A program made the position numbers and the translations under genes. Under the pieces are notes generated by a model that worked only from the letters and a program-made list of their open reading frames with translations, made no database searches and was not told the origin of the DNA. From the NCBI RefSeq assembly GCF_005943945.1, contig NZ_CP040710.1, positions 3,641,501 through 3,705,500 on the forward strand: 64,000 nt of DNA, in the 5' to 3' direction. This DNA is from Aggregatimonas sangjinii (lineage in GTDB: Bacteria; Bacteroidota; Bacteroidia; Flavobacteriales; Flavobacteriaceae). Positions 8,970 to 17,616 of this stretch are shown piece by piece; position 1 is the first letter of the stretch, and the number at the start of each line of letters is the position of its first letter.

Positions 8970-11441
8970 ATGACGAACAGAGAACAACTTTACGAAATAG
9001 CCGACAACTGGTTTGCCGCGCAGGACTGGAAGCCTTTCCCCTTTCAGAAACAGACGTGGAAGGCCTTTCTACAGGGCAAACACGGACTCCTAAACGCCCC
9101 AACGGGCAGCGGAAAGACCTATGCGCTTTGGTTTCCGATTGTGTTGAACTACATTAAAAATAATCCGGAGTACCGCACCAAACATAAGAAGGGCTTGAAG
9201 GCCATATGGATCACCCCCCTACGTGCCCTCTCCCAAGAAATCAAACAATCGGCCGAAAGGGTTACCGCCGATTTGGGGACCCAGATGACCGTTGGTATCC
9301 GTTCCGGGGATACCTCGACCAAAGAGCGCGCCCAGCAAAAAAAGCAAATGCCCGATTTGCTCATCACCACCCCAGAGAGCTTGCAATTATTGTTGGCGAC
9401 CAAGGGCTATGATAAAATCTTCAAGGATTGCGCTGCCATTGTCGTTGACGAATGGCACGAACTGCTCGGTACCAAACGTGGTGTTCAGATGGAACTCGGT
9501 CTTTCCCGACTGCGGGCACTTTCCAAAAAAATTCGGATATGGGGCATTTCGGCCACCATCGGCAATTTAGAGGAAGCACGCGAAGTGTTGCTGGGCCCCA
9601 CCTCCCAAGCCTTGGAAAACTCGGTCATGATCAAGGCCAACCTTAAAAAGAAGATTACGGTCAAGAGCATCATCCCCAAGGAAATGGAAACCTTTCCCTG
9701 GCGTGGCCACTTGGGGCTGCGTTTGTTGGAAGATGTGGTACCGGTCATCAACAACAGCAAGACCACGCTCTTGTTCACCAATACCCGAAGCCAGTGCGAA
9801 ATCTGGTTTCAAAAATTACTGGAAAAACATCCCGAATACGCCGGTGAAATCGCCATGCACCACGGTAGCATCAACAAAGAGACCCGGGTCTGGGTAGAAA
9901 ATGCGATACGGGACGGAAGCCTAAAGGCAGTCGTCTGCACCTCGAGTCTGGACCTGGGGGTCGATTTTGCCCCCGTGGAGACGGTGGTACAGATCGGTGG
10001 ACCAAAGGGTGTCGCGCGCTTTTTACAACGGGCCGGGCGTAGCGGGCACCGACCCGGCAAGGAAAGCCTTATTTATTTTTTACCGACCCACGCCATTGAA
10101 TTGATCGAGGCCTCGGCCTTACAGCGGGCGGTACAGCAAAGGGCGGTAGAAGATCGTATGCCCTACCTGAACAGTTTTGATGTGCTGTTGCAATACCTGA
10201 CCACCCTGGCCATCTCGAATGGCTTTTATCCGCATGAAATCTTTCACGAAATCAAGCAGACATTCTGTTACCAGGCGGTGACGGAAGAACAGTGGCAGTG
10301 GCTGTTGAACTTTCTGGTCATGGGCAGCCAGAGCCTGCAATCCTATGACGAATACAAGAAGGTCGAAATCGAAGAGGACGGCCTGTTCAAAGTGAACAAT
10401 CGCGGTATTGCCATGCGGCACCGTTTTCAGATCGGGACCATCGTAGGCGATGCCAATCTTACGGTACGGTACCAAAAAGGAGGCTATATCGGATCCATAG
10501 AGGAATATTTCGTTTCCAAATTGACCCGTGGCGATGTCTTTACCTTCGCCGGTCGCAATCTGGAATTCATACGCATTAAGGAGATGCAGGTGCACGTAAA
10601 AAATTCCAGCAAGAAAACCAGCAAGGTGCCCGCATGGGCCGGGGGACGCATGACCCTTTCGGCCCAGATGTCGAAACTACTGCGGGAAGAACTCTACACC
10701 GCCAATCAAGACCGAAAACACCAATCGAAGGAAATCAGGTCGCTCGACCATATTTTTAAACGGCAGCGTCGGGAAAGCATCGTACCGAATCCCGATGAGT
10801 TTTTAATCGAGACCTTTAAGACCCGCGATGGTTACCATCATATTTTTTACCCCTTCGAGGGGCGTTTTGTACACGAGGCCATGGGCAGTTTATTGGGCTA
10901 TCGTATTAGTTTGCTGTCCCCCATCACCTTTTCCCTGGCTTTTAACGATTATGGTTTCGAGATGCTCTCGGACAAGGAAATAGATATGCAACAGGTATTG
11001 GATAATAATCTGTTCACCACGGATTATATGTTGGACGATTTACAGAAAAGTCTGAACTCTACCGAGATGGCACGGCGTAAGTTCCGGGATATTGCGGTCA
11101 TTAGTGGTATGGTGTTTACGGGCTACCCCAATAAGGGTATAAAAATGAAACACCTACAAAGTAATTCGCAGTTGCTATTTGACGTATTTCGGGATTATGA
11201 GGCCGACAATCTGTTGTTCCAGCAGGCCTTTACGGAGACCTTCGAGCACCAATTGGAGGAAGGCCGTTTGCGACTGGCCCTGGAACGTATCGCGACCCAA
11301 ACCATCGTTTGGAAGGCCTGTGACCAGGTCACCCCCTTCTCTTTTCCGTTGATTACCGATCGGTTAAGCCGTGAAAAACTTTCGAGCGAAAAACTGGCCG
11401 ATCGTATCAAACGGATGACCGCCATTTTGATGAAAAAATAA
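8970..11441 (+). CDS. ligase-associated DEXH-box helicase (Lhr-like)
   Basis: An 823-residue SF2 helicase. It has Walker A PTGSGKT near residue 42, the DEWH box in VVDEWHELLG, SATIGN motif III, CTSSLDLGVDF and QRAGRSGHRPG motif VI, followed by the long Lhr-type winged-helix/DUF4145-like C-terminus. The family travels with the exonuclease and ligase found just upstream, and with the PdeM phosphoesterase, which here is 20 kb away. The start codon lies inside a short sequence of the form CGCTGCGCTCGCCATGACG that resembles a dispersed repeat. Confidence 0.92.
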   Translation: MTNREQLYEIADNWFAAQDWKPFPFQKQTWKAFLQGKHGLLNAPTGSGKTYALWFPIVLNYIKNNPEYRTKHKKGLKAIWITPLRALSQEIKQSAERVTADLGTQMTVGIRSGDTSTKERAQQKKQMPDLLITTPESLQLLLATKGYDKIFKDCAAIVVDEWHELLGTKRGVQMELGLSRLRALSKKIRIWGISATIGNLEEAREVLLGPTSQALENSVMIKANLKKKITVKSIIPKEMETFPWRGHLGLRLLEDVVPVINNSKTTLLFTNTRSQCEIWFQKLLEKHPEYAGEIAMHHGSINKETRVWVENAIRDGSLKAVVCTSSLDLGVDFAPVETVVQIGGPKGVARFLQRAGRSGHRPGKESLIYFLPTHAIELIEASALQRAVQQRAVEDRMPYLNSFDVLLQYLTTLAISNGFYPHEIFHEIKQTFCYQAVTEEQWQWLLNFLVMGSQSLQSYDEYKKVEIEEDGLFKVNNRGIAMRHRFQIGTIVGDANLTVRYQKGGYIGSIEEYFVSKLTRGDVFTFAGRNLEFIRIKEMQVHVKNSSKKTSKVPAWAGGRMTLSAQMSKLLREELYTANQDRKHQSKEIRSLDHIFKRQRRESIVPNPDEFLIETFKTRDGYHHIFYPFEGRFVHEAMGSLLGYRISLLSPITFSLAFNDYGFEMLSDKEIDMQQVLDNNLFTTDYMLDDLQKSLNSTEMARRKFRDIAVISGMVFTGYPNKGIKMKHLQSNSQLLFDVFRDYEADNLLFQQAFTETFEHQLEEGRLRLALERIATQTIVWKACDQVTPFSFPLITDRLSREKLSSEKLADRIKRMTAILMKK

Positions 11442-11449
11442 AAAAGCGG

Positions 11450-11552
11450 GCGTAATTGGTGTCTAATTCCAATTACGCATTTCGTATATCACTTGCGCAT
11501 TTTGTATATCAAAAAAACTAAAAATAGTAAATTGATATACAAAATGCGTAAT
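11450..11552. repeat. cluster of inverted and direct repeats at the chromosome / cassette-array junction
   Basis: A perfect 10-bp inverted repeat GCGTAATTGG / CCAATTACGC (11450-11459 and 11469-11478) leads into two head-to-tail 20-bp copies related to ATTACGCATTTTGTATATCA (11472-11491 and 11492-11511, the first with one change and the second with its first bases changed) and an inverted copy at 11533-11552. It begins 9 bp after the helicase stop and precedes the first cassette boundary at 11644. It could be an operator, a terminator or an insertion or recombination site. Confidence 0.7.
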
Positions 11553-11722
11553 CGAAAATCACTTTGTACCGTCGATTGGTGTTGTGCTTTGTGAAAAAAC
11601 CGTACTTTAGAAGGGTATACTAAAAACATGCACATATATACGTGTTGTAGCCAATTTAAATGAAGTCTATAGATAGTTGCAACATCCAGTTTTTTCAATC
11701 GTCTTTTAGGGAAAACCGAACA

Positions 11723-12832
11723 ATGGAATTAAAACTATCCTCTTTATTACTATTTCTTTTGACCTTTTCAGGAGTTGTAAGCTGTCAAAGTCAGGACAAT
11801 TTGGGCAATTTCATTAGCAATGAATGCGACTCTTTACTAAGAAATGGAGAAATAAAATCGCTTTCGGTTGGAGTTATAAAAAATGGCAAAATTTACAAAT
11901 TCCATAAAGGCAAATTGACCAACGGCAAAAGTCCGAGCAAACATACTCTTTATGAAATAGCTTCTTTAACGAAAACCTTTACAGGCACTTTATTGGCAAA
12001 AGCAATTTTGGACAAAAAAGTTGGACTTGATGATGATATAAGAAAATATCTACCCGAAAGTTACCCAAACTTGGAATTCAACGGACAGCCTATTACATTC
12101 AGGTCTTTGGTAACCCACACAAGCGGATTACCGAACATGTTTCCCAATCGACCCGAAATATTTGAGAACCCAGATTGGGACGAACTACCTTTTAGAATTA
12201 ACGAATTACAGACTGGATTTACCGAAAAACAATTCTTGGAGGAACTGCATCAAGTAAAATTGGATACGGTATCGGGTTATAAATTTAGTTATTCAAACTC
12301 GGGTGCAAACCTACTAGGCTTGTGCCTTGAAAGAATGTATAAAAACCCATACGAGGATTTAGTAAAAAATCACATTCTCAAACCCTTGGAAATGGAAAAC
12401 ACCTATGTCGGAATTTCTAATAATAACAGTCAATTTTTAGCCAAAGGACTAAATGTCAAAGGAATCGAAATGCCCGCAAGAGCCGAAAAAGAACTAAATG
12501 CCGAGGGAGGTATAATTTCAACTCTCGATGATATGATAAAATATATGCAATTCGGATTAGATACAAACAACCCATTAATTCAAATTTCTCATCAAGAATT
12601 GTTTGACGGTAAATACGGGGATTTTGAAAACGGATTGTTTTGGCAAATCTTTAAAAATGGAGAAAAGGCGAGAAAGATTTTTCAAAATGGTGGAGCATTC
12701 GGGACTTCAAGTTGGATGACCTTATTACCAGAAACTAACACAGGAGTATTTATCATAACCAATGTTTCTGGGCCTGAAGTGCATCAAAAATTGAGCATTT
12801 TAGCGGACAAAATAATTGAACACGCGGAATAA
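11723..12832 (+). CDS. serine hydrolase, class C beta-lactamase-like lipoprotein
   Basis: A 369-residue protein with a signal peptide ending in the lipobox GVVSC, so probably an outer-membrane-anchored lipoprotein. The beta-lactamase/DD-peptidase fold motifs are present: SLTK (SxxK) near residue 80, YSN (YxN) near residue 192, and a C-terminal NGGAFG in place of KTG. The substrate is unknown; esterase or D-Ala peptidase activity is as likely as antibiotic hydrolysis. The ATG at 11723 is used rather than the in-frame ATG at 11660 because it gives a clean signal peptide. It is the payload of the first cassette and AT-rich compared with the helicase. Confidence 0.85.
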   Translation: MELKLSSLLLFLLTFSGVVSCQSQDNLGNFISNECDSLLRNGEIKSLSVGVIKNGKIYKFHKGKLTNGKSPSKHTLYEIASLTKTFTGTLLAKAILDKKVGLDDDIRKYLPESYPNLEFNGQPITFRSLVTHTSGLPNMFPNRPEIFENPDWDELPFRINELQTGFTEKQFLEELHQVKLDTVSGYKFSYSNSGANLLGLCLERMYKNPYEDLVKNHILKPLEMENTYVGISNNNSQFLAKGLNVKGIEMPARAEKELNAEGGIISTLDDMIKYMQFGLDTNNPLIQISHQELFDGKYGDFENGLFWQIFKNGEKARKIFQNGGAFGTSSWMTLLPETNTGVFIITNVSGPEVHQKLSILADKIIEHAE

Positions 12833-12896
12833 AAACTGGCTACAAAATTGGTAACCGTTGCACAAGCCCTTGATCAGCAAGAAAACGGATTATTAT

Positions 12897-12918
12897 AAGC
12901 CCCTTTTCGGGGCTTTTT
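12897..12918 (+). terminator. Rho-independent terminator inside the IS1182 end
   Basis: AGCCCC / GGGGCT stem with a four-base loop followed by a T-run; it would stop readthrough from the serine hydrolase cassette. Confidence 0.7.
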
Positions 12919-12931
12919 TATTGTCCCATCA

Positions 12932-14500
12932 TTAGTGAAGGTTAAATTTCGGATGCTCGCCCGGAGCCCCGAAGAGGAACCCAAGGGTGCTTTTCGACAA
13001 AGTGGCCAAAGTGAGTTGGCCCGCCCCGCTTTTCGAGCGTTTTTGTTCGAACTTAAGGTACTTTTTCAAGTTGTAGGCCATAGCGGACAGATGCATGCCT
13101 TTGTTCGCCTGTGCGAGGCCGATGGTATTTATCTTTCGTAGCCCCATGAACTGTGTGAGCGTGCCGAACACGGGCTCGACCGTACTTTGCCGCTTGCCCT
13201 TCATGTGCCTGCCCTGCGGGCTTTCGACCCTTGCTATGTTCCTTTCATACTCATCACGGTAATAGGTAACGCTGAACTTCTTCTCCTGTGCCGACTTGCC
13301 CAGGCACCGTTCCCGTATGGGGCAGCCCAGGCAGACATGTTTCCGCGCACGGTACTCCTTCTTCTTTGTCCTGGTGCGACTGTCAAGGAAAACTTTGGTA
13401 AAAGGGATCACCTTGCCCCGGGGGCATATATAATGGTCATGTTCTTCAACGTACACAAAACCATCGGGGCCGCCCTTATACGTACCGTGCGGTGGAATGA
13501 AACTTTTAAGGTTCCTTTCTTCTAGAAAACGGTAGTTCTCCCCGCTACTGTAGCCGGTGTCCGCCACGCAGTTCTCCCATACAAGTCCTTGCTCCCACAA
13601 CCGTTTCTTAAGTCTCTTGACGATATCGGGAAGCTGTTGGTTGTCCTTCCCATCGGCATGGTAGGCCCTGATATCCGTTATGACATGGTGTGCCGTATCC
13701 ACGCTCAGTTGTGAGAGGTAGTTCAGCTTGCGCGCCTTGCCCGGCTTGACGCTTATCCTGGCATCGGGGTCCGTGGGACTGTAATGCGTTTTGTTACTTG
13801 TGTATTTCGAACCTTTGTTTCCCGCACCGGGACGTTGGTCCTGGTCCTTGGCCCACTTCTTGGTGCGACCCTTTACCGCATCGAGTTCCTTCTTGTTGGC
13901 GGTCACGCTGCGCTGTCCCTTGTCGGACCTGTCGTTCTTGGACTTTCTGTGCGGCTCCTCCCTGTCCATCGAACTGAGAGCACGTACCTTTCTTAGGTGT
14001 TCGTCCAGTTCCTCTTCGGGCACCTTCAGCTCCAGGGTATCCATGCTCGCATTGGCCTTCACCGGTGCCGAGTCGATGGCCTGGGTGTGGCCGCCGACCA
14101 TTCCTTTTTCAACGCACAGGGCCAATACCCTTGTGAAGACCTCCTCGAAAACGCACTCCGGGAACAGCTGCCGCGTCCTGCTTATCGTACTGTGCCAGGG
14201 AAGTTCCTCGTCGATACCGTAACCGATAAAATAGAGGATGTCCAAGCGCATCGAACAATGGTCGATAAGCTTGCGGTCGCTGATGATGTTCTCCAGATAG
14301 CACACCAGACATAGTTTGAAGAACACGACCGGGTCGATGCTCTTCTGGCCGCTATCGCCATAATATCCCTTGGTCAGTTTGTAGAGGAAATCCAAATCGA
14401 TGGCGCTTTTCAAACGCCTGTAGAAATTGTCCTTCGGAATCCGTTCGCTCAACTGGAAATGGGCGAACAGCTTTTCTTGGTAATCCTTTTTTCCCTGCAT
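12932..14500 (-). CDS. IS1182-family transposase
   Basis: A 522-residue DDE transposase. An N-terminal DUF772-like domain (DPVVFFKLCLVCYLENIISDR) is followed by the RNase H-fold core (QAIDSAPVKANAS with the first Asp, VADTGYSSGENY with the second) and a Cys-containing insertion (CPRGK, CLGCPIRERC). The conserved glutamate lies in STVEPVFGTLTQFMGLR. The length is intact with no internal stop, so it is probably active. Its GC content is higher than that of the surrounding cassettes. Confidence 0.92.
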   Translation of the reverse strand: MQGKKDYQEKLFAHFQLSERIPKDNFYRRLKSAIDLDFLYKLTKGYYGDSGQKSIDPVVFFKLCLVCYLENIISDRKLIDHCSMRLDILYFIGYGIDEELPWHSTISRTRQLFPECVFEEVFTRVLALCVEKGMVGGHTQAIDSAPVKANASMDTLELKVPEEELDEHLRKVRALSSMDREEPHRKSKNDRSDKGQRSVTANKKELDAVKGRTKKWAKDQDQRPGAGNKGSKYTSNKTHYSPTDPDARISVKPGKARKLNYLSQLSVDTAHHVITDIRAYHADGKDNQQLPDIVKRLKKRLWEQGLVWENCVADTGYSSGENYRFLEERNLKSFIPPHGTYKGGPDGFVYVEEHDHYICPRGKVIPFTKVFLDSRTRTKKKEYRARKHVCLGCPIRERCLGKSAQEKKFSVTYYRDEYERNIARVESPQGRHMKGKRQSTVEPVFGTLTQFMGLRKINTIGLAQANKGMHLSAMAYNLKKYLKFEQKRSKSGAGQLTLATLSKSTLGFLFGAPGEHPKFNLH

Positions 14501-14558
14501 ACATAAAGTTACGATCGATCATCGGATCGGCAATGATCAAAACGGACTTTTTCGCTAA

Positions 14559-14693
14559 CTTGTGCAACAGGCACATTGTGTATAGCCCATTGCGGTTGGA
14601 TTTCCTAATCGGAAATCACCGCAATCAGCTATCTTTAGGGTTACGGCGGAAAAGTCCGTTGGACGTTTTCCGCAACGAGCCATACACGAAACC
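14559..14693 (+). repeat. attC-like site 1 (downstream of the IS1182 unit)
   Basis: It opens with CTTGTGCAAC. The arms TTGTGTATAGCCCATTGCGG and CCGCAACGAGCCATACACGA pair over about 20 bp with a few mismatches. Between them is a smaller GGATTTCCTAATCGGAAAT hairpin-like part. It ends ACC before GTTGTAAGC at 14694. Confidence 0.6.
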
Positions 14694-14723
14694 GTTGTAA
14701 GCAAGCTAAACAGACTTCTGTGA

Positions 14724-15446
14724 ATGGAAAGACCATTTGATACAAGATTGAGACAGACCTACGGGACTTTGGAAAAAACCAAAGCAAATTTTGTATTCAA
14801 CTTTCAGCAAAACGACAAAATACTCGTTTGGATTGTTGGCTTTGCAGTAACAGCAATTTCACTTATCATTTCAAACATCTCGGACATTAATAAAATTTAT
14901 TCCGAATGTATATTGAGATTAGTACTAAGCCTATTGACCGTTACACTTGTTTCGGGAATAGTTTATAGATTTTCTGCCCTCCTATTTCTAACCAAGTATC
15001 AAAATATTATGTTCTATTTGGAGGGAGCTTTTTCTAAAGAAAGGACTATGCCAACCGAAACGAGGGAATTAAAAAAACCAAATGACATTCACGAAATTTA
15101 TCAGAATATTAAAGCGGACTTTGACCACGATTATTTTGATGTAGTCAATCTTTACAATCAAGCCCAGTCAAAGGAATCAAAAAAATATTATGTCGATTAT
15201 TTAAAAACCGAATATGAACGGTTAGCTGAATGGTCAACAAATGAGTACAAAACAGCCGATAAATATGTGAAAAATATTTTCAAAACAGCCTTCGGTTTTT
15301 CAGATAAGAAAATCAACAAAATTTTCAGCGAAAACAATGATTCTTTTTACTTTAAACTATGGAGTTGGATTTGCGGAATATCTATAGCAATTTGTTTAAT
15401 TAGTTTTATCACTGTTTTGATTTTACTCGCATTAAACTATGGATAA
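14724..15446 (+). CDS. three-helix membrane protein, function unknown
   Basis: A 240-residue protein that I do not recognise. Two hydrophobic segments near residues 35-50 and 66-82 (IVGFAVTAISLIISNI; LRLVLSLLTVTLVSGIVY) and one at the C-terminus (CGISIAICLISFITVLILL) flank a charged cytoplasmic stretch rich in Lys, Glu and Tyr. The plan of membrane helices around a charged domain resembles some bacterial effector or sensor membrane proteins, but no motif confirms this. It is the only gene between cassette start 14694 and inverse core 15453, AT-rich, without a clear promoter. Confidence 0.75.
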   Translation: MERPFDTRLRQTYGTLEKTKANFVFNFQQNDKILVWIVGFAVTAISLIISNISDINKIYSECILRLVLSLLTVTLVSGIVYRFSALLFLTKYQNIMFYLEGAFSKERTMPTETRELKKPNDIHEIYQNIKADFDHDYFDVVNLYNQAQSKESKKYYVDYLKTEYERLAEWSTNEYKTADKYVKNIFKTAFGFSDKKINKIFSENNDSFYFKLWSWICGISIAICLISFITVLILLALNYG

Positions 15447-15452
15447 AAGCCA

Positions 15453-15645
15453 GCTTACAACACTGTATATAAAAAATAAGGCAAGTAGTTGCTAAACCAA
15501 GAGTTTGGGTACATTTGGATGACCGCCAAATCTTTTGATTTGGCTTTTAGAGAATTAAGATAAAAACAAAATGCAAAAGATTTGGCTCAAGGCTAAACCG
15601 AAAAAACTATGCTGACCGACTGCCTTACTTTTCATATACTTTACC
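15453..15645 (+). repeat. attC-like site 2
   Basis: It opens with GCTTACAAC, complementary to the start of its own cassette at 14694. The outer arms GTATATAAAAAATAAGGCA and TGCCTTACTTTTCATATAC pair with one or two extrahelical bases. A central GCCAAATC/GATTTGGC hairpin lies in the long loop. It ends TTTACC before GTTACCCACA. Confidence 0.65.
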
Positions 15646-15657
15646 GTTACCCACAAG

Positions 15658-16164
15658 TTGAAAAAAACATTACGAAATATAATAATTATTCTATTTTTCC
15701 CTCTGACTTTAGTCGGACAAAACAATGATGCGAATGTTGAAAATCTGAATAAAATAACAAGAATAACTCGAGAAGTTGCTAAGATAAATCTAACCGAAAA
15801 AGAATTTAACGAAGGAATTGCAGAAGGACCAATTATTTACAAAAGCATATTCAGAAAAAATGGAGGTTGGACAGCATACTATCTTTATGAAAATCAAAAT
15901 GACAATCCACCTTTGCGAATTAAATATAGCCAAACAGCAAAAAAAGGTTATGACGAATTTGAGTTTTATTACAAAGATGGAAAAATGATATTCGCCAAAT
16001 TAATCGAATTTAAAAATCGTGGAAGAAATAAAGGCACTGAAACTAAACGCTTGTTTTACTATAAAAACAACGAACTGATTTACACAACAGAATCTGAAAA
16101 GGAAAAGTACGCTGAATATATTAAGCGGACTGAAAAAAGTGTTCGAAAAATGATATATGAATAA
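15658..16164 (+). CDS. small secreted protein, function unknown
   Basis: A 168-residue product with a signal peptide (MKKTLRNIIIILFFPLTLVGQ) and a basic, beta-rich mature part. I do not recognise it. The only plausible start is a TTG at 15658, just 12 bp after the cassette boundary GTTACCCACA; no upstream ATG gives the signal peptide. It is flanked by two attC-like sites in the same orientation. Confidence 0.65.
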   Translation: MKKTLRNIIIILFFPLTLVGQNNDANVENLNKITRITREVAKINLTEKEFNEGIAEGPIIYKSIFRKNGGWTAYYLYENQNDNPPLRIKYSQTAKKGYDEFEFYYKDGKMIFAKLIEFKNRGRNKGTETKRLFYYKNNELIYTTESEKEKYAEYIKRTEKSVRKMIYE

Positions 16165-16170
16165 AAAACC

Positions 16171-16367
16171 TGTGGGTAACATTGTATATAAAAAATAGCG
16201 CGAATCATTGCTAACACAAAGGTTTGGGCATTTTTGAAAAGTCGCCAAATTTTTAAATTTGACGATTTCCAAATAAAAAAGATAACTAGTAAAATTTAAA
16301 AATTCGGTTTGTGTTTAAACCGAAAAGTTATCGCTTATTTTCAGCGCTACTTTTCATATACGGAGCC
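16171..16367 (+). repeat. attC-like site 3
   Basis: It opens with TGTGGGTAAC, complementary to cassette start 15646. The outer arms GTATATAAAAAATAGCGC and GCGCTACTTTTCATATAC pair well. The loop contains AAACC-bounded AT-rich hairpins like those of site 2. It ends GGAGCC before GATGATG at 16368. Confidence 0.65.
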
Positions 16368-16643
16368 GATGATGTAGCATTCGCCTGTGGCGACCCTAGG
16401 TACTACATCTCGTGCCTCGATTCCCGTACCTAGGGAAATGCTACATCATCGCAGCGCTATGACAGATCACATTAGGGCGTAGGCGTTAGGTATTCTTGCC
16501 GACACCGCCACGACGGCTTGTCAACGCCACATATCAAGCACTATATGTAATCTGGACCTGCCCATTTCGTTCCCAATACCGGAAAAACAGAAAAAGTTTT
16601 CCCTATATTTCCACAAAATGCGCAGGACTACACATAGCGCTGC
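16368..16643 (+). repeat. gene-less 276-bp recurrent cassette, copy 1
   Basis: It starts GATGATGTAGCATT and its reverse complement AATGCTACATCATC follows at 16437, enclosing a nested CCCTAGGTAC / GTACCTAGGG hairpin instead of a gene. Then comes an attC-like fold whose arms GCAGCGCTATG (16451) and CATAGCGCTGC (16633) pair perfectly over 11 bp. The next unit begins GTTGCCATTA. It is therefore a complete cassette with no coding capacity. Confidence 0.65.
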
Positions 16644-16663
16644 GTTGCCATTAATTTGAATCA

Positions 16664-17416
16664 TTGAAGAACTTTGTAATCTTAGTACTAATTTTGACGT
16701 TTTCGTCTTGCCAAAAACGTGAAGAAATACCTAAAGAACTAATTTATTCTTTTGAGTATTTGAACGAAAATTGGGAGAAAAAGGAGATTGATAAATTCAA
16801 GAGTATATCAGAAAATGATACCACCCCTAGGGATTATCATTTCGGAATCGGACTGCATATTAGAAATAATCTTCTTAGACACAATCCAAAATCGGACTCA
16901 ATTGTAAAATTTTTTAATGATTTGAAAATACATCATTTTGACTATATGTCAGGTATAATTTTGACATCATATCATAGACATCTCAACGAAAAGGACGTAA
17001 ATCTTAAAGAACAAGTAAACAGAATTATTGAAATGCTTAAGCCTACCGTGGACTGCCAAAACCGTCGAAAGAAAAAAGCTAAAGAATTGTATAACAGTTT
17101 TAAAGTTAATGATACAATTTCCGTTCAAATGCCTGTAAGTACATTCTCGAATAATAAGAGCGTTGTAAGTTATAATTGCCCAAACAATAATTGGCAATTT
17201 GACAACGCGAAAGACTTATTGATTGACGGAATAATTACGGAAAAATATATTAGAAAGGACTCGTTTTCGGACAACCCTAATGAAATTTATGAAGAGTACA
17301 ATTTTAAATTGAAAATTCTAAAAATGAATAATCCGGACATCCATTATTTTACAAGACAGGTAACGACGGGAGATGAAATTGAACTTCCATTGGATTATTC
17401 ATACAATGTGGAATAA
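16664..17416 (+). CDS. lipoprotein, function unknown
   Basis: A 250-residue protein with an SPII signal peptide (lipobox FSSC) and no family that I recognise. The mature part is charged, and its last 100 residues alternate short strands with polar turns, ending in an ELPLDYSYN strand. As with the 15658 gene, the start is a TTG, here 20 bp after the cassette boundary GTTGCCATTA. It is AT-rich. Confidence 0.65.
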   Translation: MKNFVILVLILTFSSCQKREEIPKELIYSFEYLNENWEKKEIDKFKSISENDTTPRDYHFGIGLHIRNNLLRHNPKSDSIVKFFNDLKIHHFDYMSGIILTSYHRHLNEKDVNLKEQVNRIIEMLKPTVDCQNRRKKKAKELYNSFKVNDTISVQMPVSTFSNNKSVVSYNCPNNNWQFDNAKDLLIDGIITEKYIRKDSFSDNPNEIYEEYNFKLKILKMNNPDIHYFTRQVTTGDEIELPLDYSYNVE

Positions 17417-17420
17417 AAAC

Positions 17421-17616
17421 TAATGGCAAAAATGGCTATAGCAAATAGGGCGTAAAGTCCCATTCCCATTGGCCCGGGCGTACTTGCTAACACCGCCGAA
17501 TCTTTTGGATTCGGCATTTGTAATGAATAAGATAAATACGAACGCAAAAGATTCGGCTAAGGGCTTGGCGGAATGGCCGGTGCCGTCCGACCGCCCTACT
17601 TGCCATAGCCGAAGCC
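17421..17616 (+). repeat. attC-like site 4
   Basis: It opens with TAATGGCAAA, complementary to cassette start 16644 except the last base. The arms ATGGCTATAGCAAATAGGGCG and CGCCCTACTTGCCATAGCCGA pair at 18 of 21 positions. A GCCGAATC / GATTCGGC hairpin lies in the loop, parallel to the GCCAAATC hairpin of site 2. It ends GAAGCC before GATGATG. Confidence 0.65.

Larger units (their letters stand above)
12857..14568 (-). mobile_element. IS1182-family insertion sequence
   Basis: A 1712-bp element encoding one transposase on the minus strand, bounded by GTTGCACAAG (12857-12866) and its reverse complement CTTGTGCAAC (14559-14568). No target duplication is obvious. The terminal sequences also sit exactly where a cassette start and inverse core would be: the left one follows ACC, as other cassette starts do, and the right one opens a complete attC-like fold. 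The IS boundary is therefore tentative. Confidence 0.75.
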
